Shown piece by piece: positions 1 through 9,188 of a stretch of DNA of 64,000 bases. Position numbers and translations under genes: made by a program. Each line of letters opens with the position of its first letter. Position 1 is the first letter of the stretch. The DNA is from Gaetbulibacter_B jejuensis (lineage in GTDB: Bacteria; Bacteroidota; Bacteroidia; Flavobacteriales; Flavobacteriaceae): contig NZ_BAAAGF010000003.1 of assembly GCF_039524015.1 (NCBI RefSeq), forward strand, positions 434,001-498,000, in the 5' to 3' direction. The notes beneath the pieces were generated by a model, which saw only the letters and a list, made by a program, of their open reading frames with translations, did no database searches and was not told the DNA's origin.

Positions 1-2405
1 AAAGTTTACCTAAAGTATCTGGTGGTGACATTATGCTTTCTCGCGAAGCTGGAAAAAGCCTTAACGAAGCAGCAATTATTGCTAAAAAAATGAATGACGA
101 TTATGTGTCTGTTGAGCATCTTATTCTTGCTGTGTTTAAGTCAAACAGTAAGATTGCACAAATGCTAAAAGACCAAGGCGTTACTGAAAAAGACCTTGTA
201 AAAGCCATTGATGAGCTACGTCAAGGTGATCGAGTAACGTCTCAAAGTCAAGAAGACACTTATAACTCGTTAAACAAATACGCTAAAAACCTAAACCAAT
301 TAGCCAAAGACGGAAAATTGGATCCTGTTATTGGTCGTGATGAAGAAATACGTCGCATTCTTCAAATTTTATCACGTCGTACGAAAAACAACCCAATTCT
401 TGTTGGTGAACCAGGAACTGGTAAAACGGCTATTGCTGAAGGTTTAGCACATAGAATTGTAGATGGTGACATCCCTGAAAATCTAGTTGATAAGCAAATA
501 TTTGCCTTGGATATGGGAGCACTTATCGCTGGTGCTAAATATAAAGGAGAGTTTGAAGAGCGATTAAAAGCGGTTGTAAAAGAAGTAACCACAAGCGAAG
601 GCGACATTGTACTTTTTATTGACGAAATTCACACACTTGTTGGTGCTGGAAAAGGCGAAGGCGCTATGGATGCTGCCAATATTTTAAAACCAGCGTTAGC
701 GCGTGGTGAGTTACGTGCTATTGGTGCAACAACTTTAGATGAATACCAAAAATATTTTGAAAAAGATAAAGCCCTTGAAAGACGTTTTCAAAAAGTTATG
801 GTTGATGAACCTGATACCGAAAGTGCCATTTCAATACTTCGTGGTATTAAAGAAAAGTACGAAACACATCATAAAGTGCGTATTAAAGACGAAGCGATTA
901 TTGGTGCTGTAGAATTATCAGAGCGTTATATCACCAACCGTTTTCTTCCAGACAAGGCGATTGACCTAATGGATGAAGCTGCATCTAAACTACGTATGGA
1001 AATCAATTCAAAACCAGAAGAACTGGATGTTTTAGACAGAAAAATCATGCAGTTGGAAATTGAGATTGAAGCCATAAAACGTGAGAAAGATGAAGCAAAA
1101 TTAAAGTCTTTACGTTCAGATTTAGCAAACCTAAAAGAAGAACGCAACGAAATTTACGCCAAGTGGAAAAGCGAAAAAGAAGTAGTTGACAATATTCAAA
1201 ATACCAAACAAGCTATTGAAAACTACAAGCTAGAAGCTGAACGTGCCGAACGCGAAGGCGATTATGGTAAAGTAGCTGAAATTCGCTACGGAAAAATTAA
1301 GGAAGCCCAAGAATCGTTAGATAAACTTCAAAAAGAACTTCAAGAGAATCAATCTGGAAACTCATTGATTAAGGAAGAAGTCACTTATGATGATATTGCC
1401 GAAGTGGTTGCAAAATGGACAGGAATTCCTGTTACCAAAATGCTACAAAGCGAACGTGAAAAACTACTAAAGCTTGAAGACGAATTACACAAGCGTGTGG
1501 TTGGACAAGAAGAAGCTATTGCTGCTGTAAGTGATGCTGTAAGGCGTAGTCGTGCAGGTTTACAAAATCCGCAAAAGCCTATTGGAACTTTCTTGTTTTT
1601 AGGAACTACAGGTGTTGGTAAAACCGAATTGGCAAAAGCCTTGGCAGAATATCTGTTTGATGACGAAAATGCGATGACGCGTATAGATATGAGTGAATAC
1701 CAAGAGCGTCATTCGGTAAGCAGATTGGTTGGTGCGCCTCCAGGATATGTAGGTTATGACGAAGGCGGACAATTGACCGAAGCAGTAAGACGCAAACCGT
1801 ATTCTGTAGTATTATTGGATGAAATTGAAAAAGCGCATCCAGATACCTTCAACATCTTATTACAAGTACTAGACGAAGGACATCTAACAGACAACAAAGG
1901 ACGTTTAGCAGATTTTAAAAACACGATAATCATTATGACTTCAAATATGGGAAGTCATGTGATACAAGAGCGTTTTGAAGCTACAAAAGATATTGATGCT
2001 GCTATGGAAGCCGCAAAAGTAGATGTATTAGCCTTATTAAAACAATCGGTAAGACCAGAGTTTTTAAACCGTATTGATGATACTATTATGTTTACGCCTT
2101 TAAGCAAGGAAAACATTACAGCTATTGTTGGTTTACAACTAAAAGGCATTACTAAAATGATTGCAAAACAAGGTATCACTTTTGACGCAACACCTGAAGC
2201 TGTTGAGTACTTAGCTGAAAAAGGTTATAATCCAGAATATGGTGCAAGACCTGTAAAACGAGTGATACAAAGAGAAGTATTAAACGAGTTAAGTAAAGAA
2301 ATACTATCTGGAAAAGTATCTACAGACAGTATTATTTTACTAGATGCTTTTGATGATAAATTAGTATTTAGAAACCAAGGCGATTTAGTTTCAGAAGAAT
2401 ACTAA
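1..2405 (+). CDS. clpB: Chaperone ClpB, 5'-truncated by window edge
   Basis: ClpB is the hexameric AAA+ disaggregase that extracts polypeptides from aggregates together with DnaK. The frame is open from base 3, so the gene enters from the left and roughly 60-70 N-terminal residues are missing. The ten codons before the first internal ATG (base 33) already read like the ClpB N-domain, so that ATG is not the start. Visible features are the rest of the Clp N repeat, Walker A GEPGTGKT near base 405 with Walker B LFIDEIH, a long charged coiled-coil middle domain at about 1020-1370, and the second Walker A GTTGVGKT near 1602. The middle domain separates it from ClpA. A hairpin with a T-run follows the stop. 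Confidence 0.97.
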   Translation, partial: SLPKVSGGDIMLSREAGKSLNEAAIIAKKMNDDYVSVEHLILAVFKSNSKIAQMLKDQGVTEKDLVKAIDELRQGDRVTSQSQEDTYNSLNKYAKNLNQLAKDGKLDPVIGRDEEIRRILQILSRRTKNNPILVGEPGTGKTAIAEGLAHRIVDGDIPENLVDKQIFALDMGALIAGAKYKGEFEERLKAVVKEVTTSEGDIVLFIDEIHTLVGAGKGEGAMDAANILKPALARGELRAIGATTLDEYQKYFEKDKALERRFQKVMVDEPDTESAISILRGIKEKYETHHKVRIKDEAIIGAVELSERYITNRFLPDKAIDLMDEAASKLRMEINSKPEELDVLDRKIMQLEIEIEAIKREKDEAKLKSLRSDLANLKEERNEIYAKWKSEKEVVDNIQNTKQAIENYKLEAERAEREGDYGKVAEIRYGKIKEAQESLDKLQKELQENQSGNSLIKEEVTYDDIAEVVAKWTGIPVTKMLQSEREKLLKLEDELHKRVVGQEEAIAAVSDAVRRSRAGLQNPQKPIGTFLFLGTTGVGKTELAKALAEYLFDDENAMTRIDMSEYQERHSVSRLVGAPPGYVGYDEGGQLTEAVRRKPYSVVLLDEIEKAHPDTFNILLQVLDEGHLTDNKGRLADFKNTIIIMTSNMGSHVIQERFEATKDIDAAMEAAKVDVLALLKQSVRPEFLNRIDDTIMFTPLSKENITAIVGLQLKGITKMIAKQGITFDATPEAVEYLAEKGYNPEYGARPVKRVIQREVLNELSKEILSGKVSTDSIILLDAFDDKLVFRNQGDLVSEEY

Positions 2406-2457
2406 ACACTGTAACAAATGTAGTTTTAAAACGTCTTTATATTGGTTGGTTAGTGAA

Positions 2458-2498
2458 AGCAGCACAAGTCTTTAATTAGAGGAGTGTTGCTTTTTTTT
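2458..2498 (+). terminator. Intrinsic terminator after clpB
   Basis: An 8-bp stem (AGCAGCAC at 2458-2465 with GTGTTGCT at 2484-2491, one G-T pair) runs directly into a run of eight T. It lies 50 bases after the clpB stop and before the TraB-like gene. Confidence 0.6.
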
Positions 2499-2542
2499 GT
2501 AACATTTTTAAGCATCTATACACTAATTAAAAAAACACAATT

Positions 2543-3409
2543 ATGAGACACTTTACTTTTCTTTTACTGTTTGCGGTTAGTTTATTTTCAACAACTAGCA
2601 CTGCTCAAACCCTTGAAAAATCTTTACTTTGGGAAATTTCTGGAAACGGATTAGAACAACCTTCTTATCTGTATGGAACCATTCACATGACCTGTGATGC
2701 TTCTTTAGATGCTAATATCAAAAAAGCCTTAGACGACACATCACTCCTAGTTTTAGAAATAGATATGGACGACCCTTCTATGGCAGTGAAAATGGCAAAC
2801 GATATATATATGAAAGATGGTAAAACCCTTAAGGATTTAGTGAGTGCTGAAGACTACACAATTCTTAGTGACTTTTTAAAAACACAAACAGGAATGCCTG
2901 CTGAAATGATTGGTAACATCAAACCGTTTTTTATTACAGCTATGATGTATCCAAAACTTTTAGACTGTGCAGCAGTACAATCGTTTGAAAACGAACTTAT
3001 GAAAATAGCTCACGAACAAGAAGAAGAAGTTTTGGGTCTAGAAACTGTAGAAGAACAAATGGCAGTTTTTGATCAAATTCCTTATAAAGACCAAGCACAG
3101 GACTTATTACGATCAGCTAAAGACAATATGAGTTTTGATAAAGCTGCTTTTCAAAAAATGATGGAACTTTATGTTGAAAAAGATATTGAAGGACTTGCTA
3201 AACTTATGGAAGAAGATGTTAATCTTACCAATACTAAACACAAAGATGTCATTTTAGACAACAGAAACAAAAACTGGATTGCTAAAATAGAAGACTTCGC
3301 TAAACAGCAACCTACTTTTTTTGGTGTTGGTGCAGGACATTTACCTGGAGAAAATGGAGTAATAAAATTATTACAGAAAAAAGGCTATACAGTAAAACCT
3401 ATAATGTAA
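2543..3409 (+). CDS. TraB/GumN family protein, exported
   Basis: This 288-residue protein has a clear Sec signal peptide (hydrophobic to about residue 20, cleavage near STAQ). It then carries the TraB/GumN signature: a GTIH motif near residue 45 preceded by a tyrosine-leucine stretch, and a glycine/histidine motif GAGHLPG near the C-terminus. Members of this family resemble Tiki-type metalloproteases, and the two histidine motifs are the expected metal ligands. The substrate is unknown, so a periplasmic or surface peptidase role is inference. The gene sits alone between two terminators, so it is probably transcribed separately. Confidence 0.85.
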   Translation: MRHFTFLLLFAVSLFSTTSTAQTLEKSLLWEISGNGLEQPSYLYGTIHMTCDASLDANIKKALDDTSLLVLEIDMDDPSMAVKMANDIYMKDGKTLKDLVSAEDYTILSDFLKTQTGMPAEMIGNIKPFFITAMMYPKLLDCAAVQSFENELMKIAHEQEEEVLGLETVEEQMAVFDQIPYKDQAQDLLRSAKDNMSFDKAAFQKMMELYVEKDIEGLAKLMEEDVNLTNTKHKDVILDNRNKNWIAKIEDFAKQQPTFFGVGAGHLPGENGVIKLLQKKGYTVKPIM

Positions 3410-3437
3410 AAAAACAACATTCTCATTATCAATATAA

Positions 3438-3461
3438 AACCTCTTTCATAGAGGTTTTTTT
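3438..3461 (+). terminator. Intrinsic terminator after TraB-like gene
   Basis: A perfect 7-bp stem (AACCTCT at 3438-3444, AGAGGTT at 3450-3456) with a 5-base loop is followed by a T-run, 28 bases after the stop codon. Confidence 0.8.
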
Positions 3462-3540
3462 ATTGAAAACATTAGGAAACTTTAACGTCAACACAATAAA
3501 ACTTTAGGTTTTCTCATTAAAATATATAAGATTATTTTAC

Positions 3541-3548
3541 TAAATTTG
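3541..3548 (+). promoter_or_regulatory. Possible -7 promoter element upstream of deoC
   Basis: TAAATTTG matches the Bacteroidota -7 consensus TAnnTTTG and lies 104 bases before the deoC ATG. No TTG is present at the usual -33 distance, so the call is weak. The implied leader also holds two copies of TATTAACCT (3584 and 3638). Confidence 0.25.
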
Positions 3549-3652
3549 AATTGCTATTAGTCCTCAAATTACATAAACTGTATTATTAACCTTTACTCAC
3601 AGGTTCCCTCATGATTATGAAGAACTGTGAATAATACTATTAACCTACATCC

Positions 3653-4315
3653 ATGAAGATCAATAAATATATTGACCACACTTTATTAAAATCCGATACC
3701 ACAGAAAGGGATATTATCGACTTATGCAATGAAGCCAAGGAGCATCAGTTTTATTCTGTATGTATTAATAGCAGCTACGTAGCATTAGCAAAACAATTAC
3801 TAGAACGAAGCAGTGTAAAGATTTGCTCTGTTATTGGGTTTCCTCTTGGAGCAATGAGTACCGAAGCGAAAGTGTTTGAAGCTAAAGACGCTATTGAAAA
3901 AGGAGCTGATGAAATTGATATGGTAATTAATATTGGTTACCTAAAAAGCAAAAACTATGTTGCGGTATTTAAAGACATAAGCGATGTTAAACTTGCTATT
4001 GGAAGAACACCTTTAAAAGTAATTATAGAAATTAGCGAACTTTCAAAAAATGAGATTATTAAAGCCAGTGAAATTTGCTTAGATGCTAAAGTAGATTTTA
4101 TTAAAACCTCTTCTGGTTTTACAAAAAGTGGAGCTACACTTACTGCTGTAAAAATCATAAAAAAGACTGTACGCGATAATGCTAAAATTAAAGCCTCTGG
4201 TGGCATTAGAGATTACGAAACTGCAAAAAAATATATTGATGTAGGTGCTGATAGAATAGGCACATCCTCTGGAGTTGATATAATTAATGGCTCCTTAGCA
4301 ACTGCCAACTACTAG
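3653..4315 (+). CDS. deoC: Deoxyribose-phosphate aldolase
   Basis: DeoC is a class I aldolase that splits 2-deoxyribose-5-phosphate into acetaldehyde and glyceraldehyde-3-phosphate, letting the cell use the sugar of DNA nucleosides. The 220 residues cover the whole TIM barrel. The Schiff-base lysine lies in FIKTSSGF (about residues 145-152) and the second conserved lysine in KASGGIRD near residue 180; the DHTLL motif is near the N-terminus. It stands alone here: no deoA, deoD or nucleoside kinase is adjacent. The leader of about 190 bases after the previous terminator is long for this window. A perfect hairpin terminates it. Confidence 0.95.
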   Translation: MKINKYIDHTLLKSDTTERDIIDLCNEAKEHQFYSVCINSSYVALAKQLLERSSVKICSVIGFPLGAMSTEAKVFEAKDAIEKGADEIDMVINIGYLKSKNYVAVFKDISDVKLAIGRTPLKVIIEISELSKNEIIKASEICLDAKVDFIKTSSGFTKSGATLTAVKIIKKTVRDNAKIKASGGIRDYETAKKYIDVGADRIGTSSGVDIINGSLATANY

Positions 4316-4353
4316 CAGCTACAAATCAAAACTTTAACATATATTTATTATAG

Positions 4354-4398
4354 CAAATGATGATTACCCTCTATTTTTGGTAATCATCATTTGTTTTT
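4354..4398 (+). terminator. Strong intrinsic terminator after deoC
   Basis: A perfect 15-bp inverted repeat (4354-4368 with 4379-4393) with a 10-base loop is followed by TTTTT. It ends eight bases before the ATG of the next gene, so that gene's promoter must overlap it or lie upstream. Confidence 0.85.
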
Positions 4399-4405
4399 AT
4401 TTAGT

Positions 4406-4915
4406 ATGAAATATGTTTTACTCCTAGTATTCACTTTTGGTTTAATACCAATGGTAAATGCTCAAGACGCTTCCCCTTCTGAAATTACAACCTACTATTT
4501 TATAAGACATGCAGAAAAAGACACTAGCGACTCTAGTAATAGAAATCCGCATTTAACCAAAGAAGGGCAATCAAGAGCTGTAAAATGGAGTACTCTACTT
4601 TCCAATATTAAATTAGATGCAGTATACTCTACCAACTACCACAGAACAATAGAAACCGCACAACCCTCTGCCTCAAAACACAATTTGGAGATCACAACCT
4701 ACGATCCTTTTAAAATGGATAAAAAAGCTTTTATCGAAAACACCAAAGGCAAAACCGTATTGGTTGTAGGACACAGCAATACAACACCTGTGTTTGCAAA
4801 CACAATTATTGGTGAAGAGGTTTACAAGCAACTAGACGAAAGCAATTACACATCATTATTCATTGTAACAGTTACAAATGGTGTTGCTTCACATCAATTA
4901 TTAACCATAGAGTAA
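4406..4915 (+). CDS. Histidine phosphatase family protein, exported
   Basis: A phosphoglycerate-mutase-like (SixA-type) phosphatase of 169 residues with a Sec signal peptide ending near VNAQ. The catalytic RHAEKD motif follows at about residues 33-38, with the histidine as phosphate acceptor, and the second histidine lies in VVGHSNTTP. A TTG at 4391 is in frame, but it lies inside the terminator stem and would put a non-signal sequence in front of the signal peptide; ATG 4406 gives a normal one. An extracytoplasmic phosphatase role is inferred from the signal peptide, and the substrate is unknown. Confidence 0.88.
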   Translation: MKYVLLLVFTFGLIPMVNAQDASPSEITTYYFIRHAEKDTSDSSNRNPHLTKEGQSRAVKWSTLLSNIKLDAVYSTNYHRTIETAQPSASKHNLEITTYDPFKMDKKAFIENTKGKTVLVVGHSNTTPVFANTIIGEEVYKQLDESNYTSLFIVTVTNGVASHQLLTIE

Positions 4916-4927
4916 GCTTAGTTTCTT

Positions 4928-4956
4928 TTGGTAAATGCAAAAAAAGCGTAGCTTTG
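4928..4956 (+). promoter_or_regulatory. Flavobacterial-type promoter for smpB
   Basis: A TTG at 4928-4930 is separated by 18 bases from TAGCTTTG (4949-4956), matching both elements of the Bacteroidota sigma-A promoter. The smpB ATG is only seven bases beyond the -7 box, so the transcript would have almost no 5' leader. Confidence 0.5.
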
Positions 4957-4963
4957 TGCTCCT

Positions 4964-5422
4964 ATGCAAAAACCAGTAAACATAAAAAACAAAAGAGCTA
5001 AGTTTGAGTATGAAATTCTTGATACTTACACTGCTGGTATTGTATTAACTGGTACCGAAATAAAATCTATTAGAGATAGTAAAGCGTCAATTGCAGAAAG
5101 CTTTTGCGAATTTAATGACAAAGGCGAGCTTTTTGTTATTAACATGACCATACAAGAGTATGTGTATGGCAACTACTACAACCATAAACCTAAGGCTGAA
5201 CGCAAATTATTACTCAACAAAAGAGAGCTTAAAAAACTAGAACGCGAAGTAAATGTAAAAGGAAACACTATTGTTCCTTTGCGAGTATTTATTACCGAAA
5301 AAGGCTTAGCTAAAGTAGAAATTGCTTTAGGAAAAGGTAAAAAACTATACGACAAACGCGATACGATTAAAGACAGGGACAATAAGCGAAATCTTGATAG
5401 AATTAAGAAAATTTATAAGTAA
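4964..5422 (+). CDS. smpB: SsrA-binding protein SmpB
   Basis: SmpB binds tmRNA and delivers it to stalled ribosomes for trans-translation. The 152 residues match the usual length. The family signature is present: KNKRAKFEY at the N-terminus, the TEIKSIR strand, the GNYYNHKP segment, and the basic C-terminal tail (KGKKLYDKRDTIKDRD) that mimics an anticodon stem in the decoding centre. The tmRNA gene (ssrA) itself is not in the window. The gene has its own candidate promoter and is not obviously co-transcribed with its neighbours. Confidence 0.97.
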   Translation: MQKPVNIKNKRAKFEYEILDTYTAGIVLTGTEIKSIRDSKASIAESFCEFNDKGELFVINMTIQEYVYGNYYNHKPKAERKLLLNKRELKKLEREVNVKGNTIVPLRVFITEKGLAKVEIALGKGKKLYDKRDTIKDRDNKRNLDRIKKIYK

Positions 5423-5460
5423 TTTAGGATAGTTTAACAATTACAGCTAAAAATTATAGC

Positions 5461-5468
5461 TATGTTTG
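5461..5468 (+). promoter_or_regulatory. Possible -7 element upstream of DUF5686 gene
   Basis: TATGTTTG fits TAnnTTTG and lies about 70 bases before the ATG. No convincing -33 TTG is seen. Confidence 0.25.
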
Positions 5469-5537
5469 GTGTTCTTAAGGCAACCTTTTTATAAAAAAGT
5501 GCGTCTATTATTATAGAACCCATCAATCAACAACCTA

Positions 5538-8003
5538 ATGAAACAAAAATTACTTCTTGCTCTTTGCTTTTTTACCGCTTACACCTCATTCGCTCAAATA
5601 CAAGGTACAGTTACCGACAAAAACAACAAAGCACTACCTTTTGTAAACATTTACATTGAAAACACTTACACAGGAACCACCAGTAATACTGAAGGTTACT
5701 ACGAGCTAAACCTGACCAAAACAGGAGCACATACTGTTGTTTTTCAGTTTTTAGGCTATAAAACTTTAAAAAAGAAAGTTGACATCAGTAGTTTCCCATA
5801 CACTTTAGATGCTGTGCTAATTGACGAGGAAATAACACTTAACGAAGTAGTTATTAATTCCGAAGAAAATCCTGCCAATAAAATTATTAGGCAAGCAATC
5901 GCTAAGCGAAAAGAAAATCTTGAAAAAATCCAAAGCTATAAAGCCGATTTTTACTCACGAGGTTTAATTAGAATTAAAAACGCTCCTGAGAAAATACTAG
6001 GACAGGAAATTGGTGATCTTGGTGGTGGACTCGATTCTACAAGAAGTGGTGTTATTTACCTTTCAGAAACGGTTTCAAAACTAGAATTTTTAAGACCTAA
6101 CAGGTTAAAAGAAAAAATAATAGCTTCAAAAGTTAGTGGAGACGACAATGGTTTTAGCTTTAACAATGCTATTGATGTAGATTTTGAAATTTATGATAAT
6201 ACTATTGAACTTGGTAATCAAATTGTTTCTCCTATTGCCAACAACGCTTTTGGGTACTACAATTACAAGCTAGAAGGTGTGTTTTATGATGACAAAGGTA
6301 ATCTCATTAATAAAATTAAGGCGACACCAAAACGAGACAACGACCCAGTGTTTTCAGGGTTTATCTATATTGTTGAAGACCAATGGACCGTTTATGGAAT
6401 TGAATTAGATATTACAGGTATTCAGGCAAAAATTCCTGCTGCTGACAAAATAACCATCACTCAAAACTACTCCTACTCTCAAAACTATGCTATTTGGGCA
6501 AAAATTTCTCAGGTTATTGATTTTCAATATGGCTTATTTGGTATAAAAGGAGATGGTCGTTTTACTGCGGTTTACAGCAATTACAGTTTCAATACGGATT
6601 TAACCCAAAAAGATTTTGGCAGAGAAATAGTCTCTTTTGAAGACGAAGCCAATAAAAAAGATTCTACCTACTGGAAAACACTAAGACCAGTTCCGCTTAC
6701 TGACGAAGAAGTTTTAGACTACCAAAAGAAAGATAGCATTCAAGTGGTTAGAGACTCCAAAACCTACAAAGACTCAGTAGATGCTGTAAATAATAAGTTT
6801 AAATTAGGCGATATCCTTTCAGGTTACAATTATTCAAACACTTATGAAAACTGGAGTGCTGGTATCACTTCGCCAATATCAAAAATAAGTTTTAACACTG
6901 TTCAAGGTTGGAATGCAAATGTTGGTGGTTATTTCAGAAAAAACTATGATGATTATAAAAGATATTTAAGCATAAACGGAAATCTAAACTATGGTTTTAG
7001 TGACGACAGATTAAGAGGAACGCTTAGCGCAACATACAAGTTTAATGATGTTAGCAGACCATTTTTATCGGTTTCTGGAGGTGTTGTTGTACAGCAATTC
7101 AATTCTAGTGAACCTATTTCTAATCTGCTCAATTCAGCATATTCGCTATTAGCAGAAAAGAATTACATGAAACTGTATGACTTAAGCTATGTTAATGTAG
7201 CCTTTTCTGACGAAGTTTTTAATGGACTAAGACTTAACGCAAGCCTAAGCTACCAAAGACGAAAAGCATTGTTTAATACCACAGACCAAGCTTGGTATCC
7301 ACAAGATGACAGGGATTACACTAGCAATAACCCAATAGATCCAACAGCTTATGGCGTTGCTCCTTTTGAAACACACAACATTATAAAAGCGAGTCTTGAT
7401 GCAAGAATAAACTTTGACCAAGACTACTTAAGTTATCCTGATAGTAAATACAATATCCCAAACAGAAAGTTCCCAACGCTTTACTTAGGCTATGAAAAAG
7501 GGTTTTCGGCTTCAGTAGATGATTACAATTTTGACCAAGTAAAAGCAAGACTTACCCAAAGCTTTAATATTGCCGATAAAGGCCTATTTCAATACAACAT
7601 AAAAGCAGGTAAATTCTTTAATGCTGATAATATTGCGTTTATGGATTACCAACACTTTAATGGTAACCAAACCCATATTGGACAAGGTTCATACTTAAAT
7701 GTTTTTAATAACTTGCCTTACTATACTGCAAGTACAAACGATTCGTACTTAGAAATGCATGCTGAACACGATTTTAATGGGTTTATCCTTGGAAAGATTC
7801 CGTTATTAAACAAGCTTAATTTCAATTTAATAATTGGTGCACACAACCTTGCAACACCAGACAACAAACCTTATCAAGAATATACCATTGGTATAGACAA
7901 TATTGGTTTTGGGAAGTTTAGATTTTTACGACTGGATTATTTACGTTCCTACCAAAGCGGATTTCAAAGTGATGCCATTTTGTTTGGTCTCAAGTTTTTT
8001 TAA
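5538..8003 (+). CDS. DUF5686 / carboxypeptidase-like regulatory domain protein
   Basis: An 821-residue exported protein. After a Sec signal peptide (to about residue 20, SFAQ) comes a carboxypeptidase-D regulatory-like beta-sandwich (about 21-110; IQGTVTDKNNKALPFVNI), the fold that also precedes TonB-dependent receptors. The rest is DUF5686, rich in aromatic and alternating residues and ending in phenylalanine (GLKFF), as expected for an outer-membrane beta-barrel. This is not a SusC receptor, because no plug domain or TonB box is apparent. The role is unknown. The next gene starts 13 bases downstream and may be co-expressed. Confidence 0.85.
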   Translation: MKQKLLLALCFFTAYTSFAQIQGTVTDKNNKALPFVNIYIENTYTGTTSNTEGYYELNLTKTGAHTVVFQFLGYKTLKKKVDISSFPYTLDAVLIDEEITLNEVVINSEENPANKIIRQAIAKRKENLEKIQSYKADFYSRGLIRIKNAPEKILGQEIGDLGGGLDSTRSGVIYLSETVSKLEFLRPNRLKEKIIASKVSGDDNGFSFNNAIDVDFEIYDNTIELGNQIVSPIANNAFGYYNYKLEGVFYDDKGNLINKIKATPKRDNDPVFSGFIYIVEDQWTVYGIELDITGIQAKIPAADKITITQNYSYSQNYAIWAKISQVIDFQYGLFGIKGDGRFTAVYSNYSFNTDLTQKDFGREIVSFEDEANKKDSTYWKTLRPVPLTDEEVLDYQKKDSIQVVRDSKTYKDSVDAVNNKFKLGDILSGYNYSNTYENWSAGITSPISKISFNTVQGWNANVGGYFRKNYDDYKRYLSINGNLNYGFSDDRLRGTLSATYKFNDVSRPFLSVSGGVVVQQFNSSEPISNLLNSAYSLLAEKNYMKLYDLSYVNVAFSDEVFNGLRLNASLSYQRRKALFNTTDQAWYPQDDRDYTSNNPIDPTAYGVAPFETHNIIKASLDARINFDQDYLSYPDSKYNIPNRKFPTLYLGYEKGFSASVDDYNFDQVKARLTQSFNIADKGLFQYNIKAGKFFNADNIAFMDYQHFNGNQTHIGQGSYLNVFNNLPYYTASTNDSYLEMHAEHDFNGFILGKIPLLNKLNFNLIIGAHNLATPDNKPYQEYTIGIDNIGFGKFRFLRLDYLRSYQSGFQSDAILFGLKFF

Positions 8004-8016
8004 TTACTTTTGAAGT

Positions 8017-8544
8017 ATGAATAAATTTTGCACCATTTTGTTTGTGTTGATAGCGTTTTCAACACAAGCACAAGACATCGCTACAGTTCCTGATTATACT
8101 CAAAATGTGAAATCGCTAGACTCTATTGTTACGACCTTATACAAGGTTATTTCAGGAGAAAAAGAAGAAGAGCGCAATTGGGATCTTTTTAAATATTTAT
8201 TTAAACCAGAAGCTAAACTTATAGCATCTACAAAGCCTAAAGACAGTATTTACAGAGTACGCTATATGTCACCTCAAGACTATATAAAATCATCAGCAAA
8301 ATGGTTGGTTGAAAATGGTTTCATTGAAAAAGAAATTCATAGAAAAACCGAAACCTTTGGCAAAATTACTCATGTTTTTAGCACTTATGAAGCCTATCAT
8401 AGCAAGTTAGACAGCAAACCGTTTATGAGAGGTATTAATAGTATACAGTTGCTTTACGACGGAAAACGTTGGTGGATTATTAATTTATATTGGGCAAAAG
8501 AAACTGCTAAAAACCCTATACCTAGTATTTATTTACGAGATTAA
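8017..8544 (+). CDS. Exported protein of unknown function, possibly NTF2-like
   Basis: A 175-residue protein with a Sec signal peptide (cleavage near TQAQ). The remainder is a compact alpha/beta domain: an early helix with SLDSIVTTLY, a DLFKYLFKPEAKL segment, and C-terminal strands GINSIQLLYDGKRWWIINLYW. This pattern resembles SnoaL/NTF2-like domains, but I cannot prove the family. It follows the DUF5686 gene by 13 bases and probably shares its transcript. No terminator is visible after it. Confidence 0.75.
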   Translation: MNKFCTILFVLIAFSTQAQDIATVPDYTQNVKSLDSIVTTLYKVISGEKEEERNWDLFKYLFKPEAKLIASTKPKDSIYRVRYMSPQDYIKSSAKWLVENGFIEKEIHRKTETFGKITHVFSTYEAYHSKLDSKPFMRGINSIQLLYDGKRWWIINLYWAKETAKNPIPSIYLRD

Positions 8545-8634
8545 TGTTTTTTATTCTTTTCAGTTTTTTTCTTTGCAGGAATAAGTCGGAAAGATCAATC
8601 CATTCATCTTTCATGTATTCATATTTAATTAATT

Positions 8635-9177
8635 TTATTTTGTCCCGATTGGGTCATAAGGAATTCCGAATATTCCCTTTTTCAAATTCAATTTAATTTT
8701 TTGGTTTTCTTCTACTTCATCATATAGTGTTTGGCTTAACTTTATTTTTTCCGCTTGTCCAGATTCCGTTTTATTTGGGATTCTTCCCCAAACATAATTG
8801 TCTTTATTGCTATAATGGTCTTTGACAGAAATAATAAATGGCTCATTGTATTGTCCACTTTCTGAAATTCGGTTTAGTTTAAGTCCTGAAATTAATACTA
8901 TTTTCTCAGTCATAGGATAAATTAGAAAAGACATAATTCCTATATATAAAATATGGTCAATTTTTTTCCATTTCCCGTCTGCAAGATTTTCTTCAAAGAC
9001 CATGAAGAACGCAACAACAATTGAGATAAGAATCGAGACAAAGAATAGAGTATCTTTTAATTCATTAATGTCTCTTTTGAGGTAAATCTCAAATTCACCA
9101 TGACTCAAATTATATTCGCACAACCAAAAGATTCCTATGAATATAACTCCAGTAATTATTCTATATAATCTTTTCAT
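8635..9177 (-). CDS. Uncharacterised membrane protein
   Basis: A 180-residue protein with three predicted membrane segments (about residues 5-22, 42-62 and 74-98), followed by a soluble C-terminal domain of about 80 residues that includes DNYVWGRIPNKTES. I do not recognise a family. It lies 11 bases downstream of pcm on the same strand, so it could be read through from pcm. It may be accessory, being flanked by a 90-base AT-rich spacer without clear signals. Confidence 0.6.
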   Translation of the reverse strand: MKRLYRIITGVIFIGIFWLCEYNLSHGEFEIYLKRDINELKDTLFFVSILISIVVAFFMVFEENLADGKWKKIDHILYIGIMSFLIYPMTEKIVLISGLKLNRISESGQYNEPFIISVKDHYSNKDNYVWGRIPNKTESGQAEKIKLSQTLYDEVEENQKIKLNLKKGIFGIPYDPIGTK

Positions 9178-9188
9178 TTTATTGCCAA

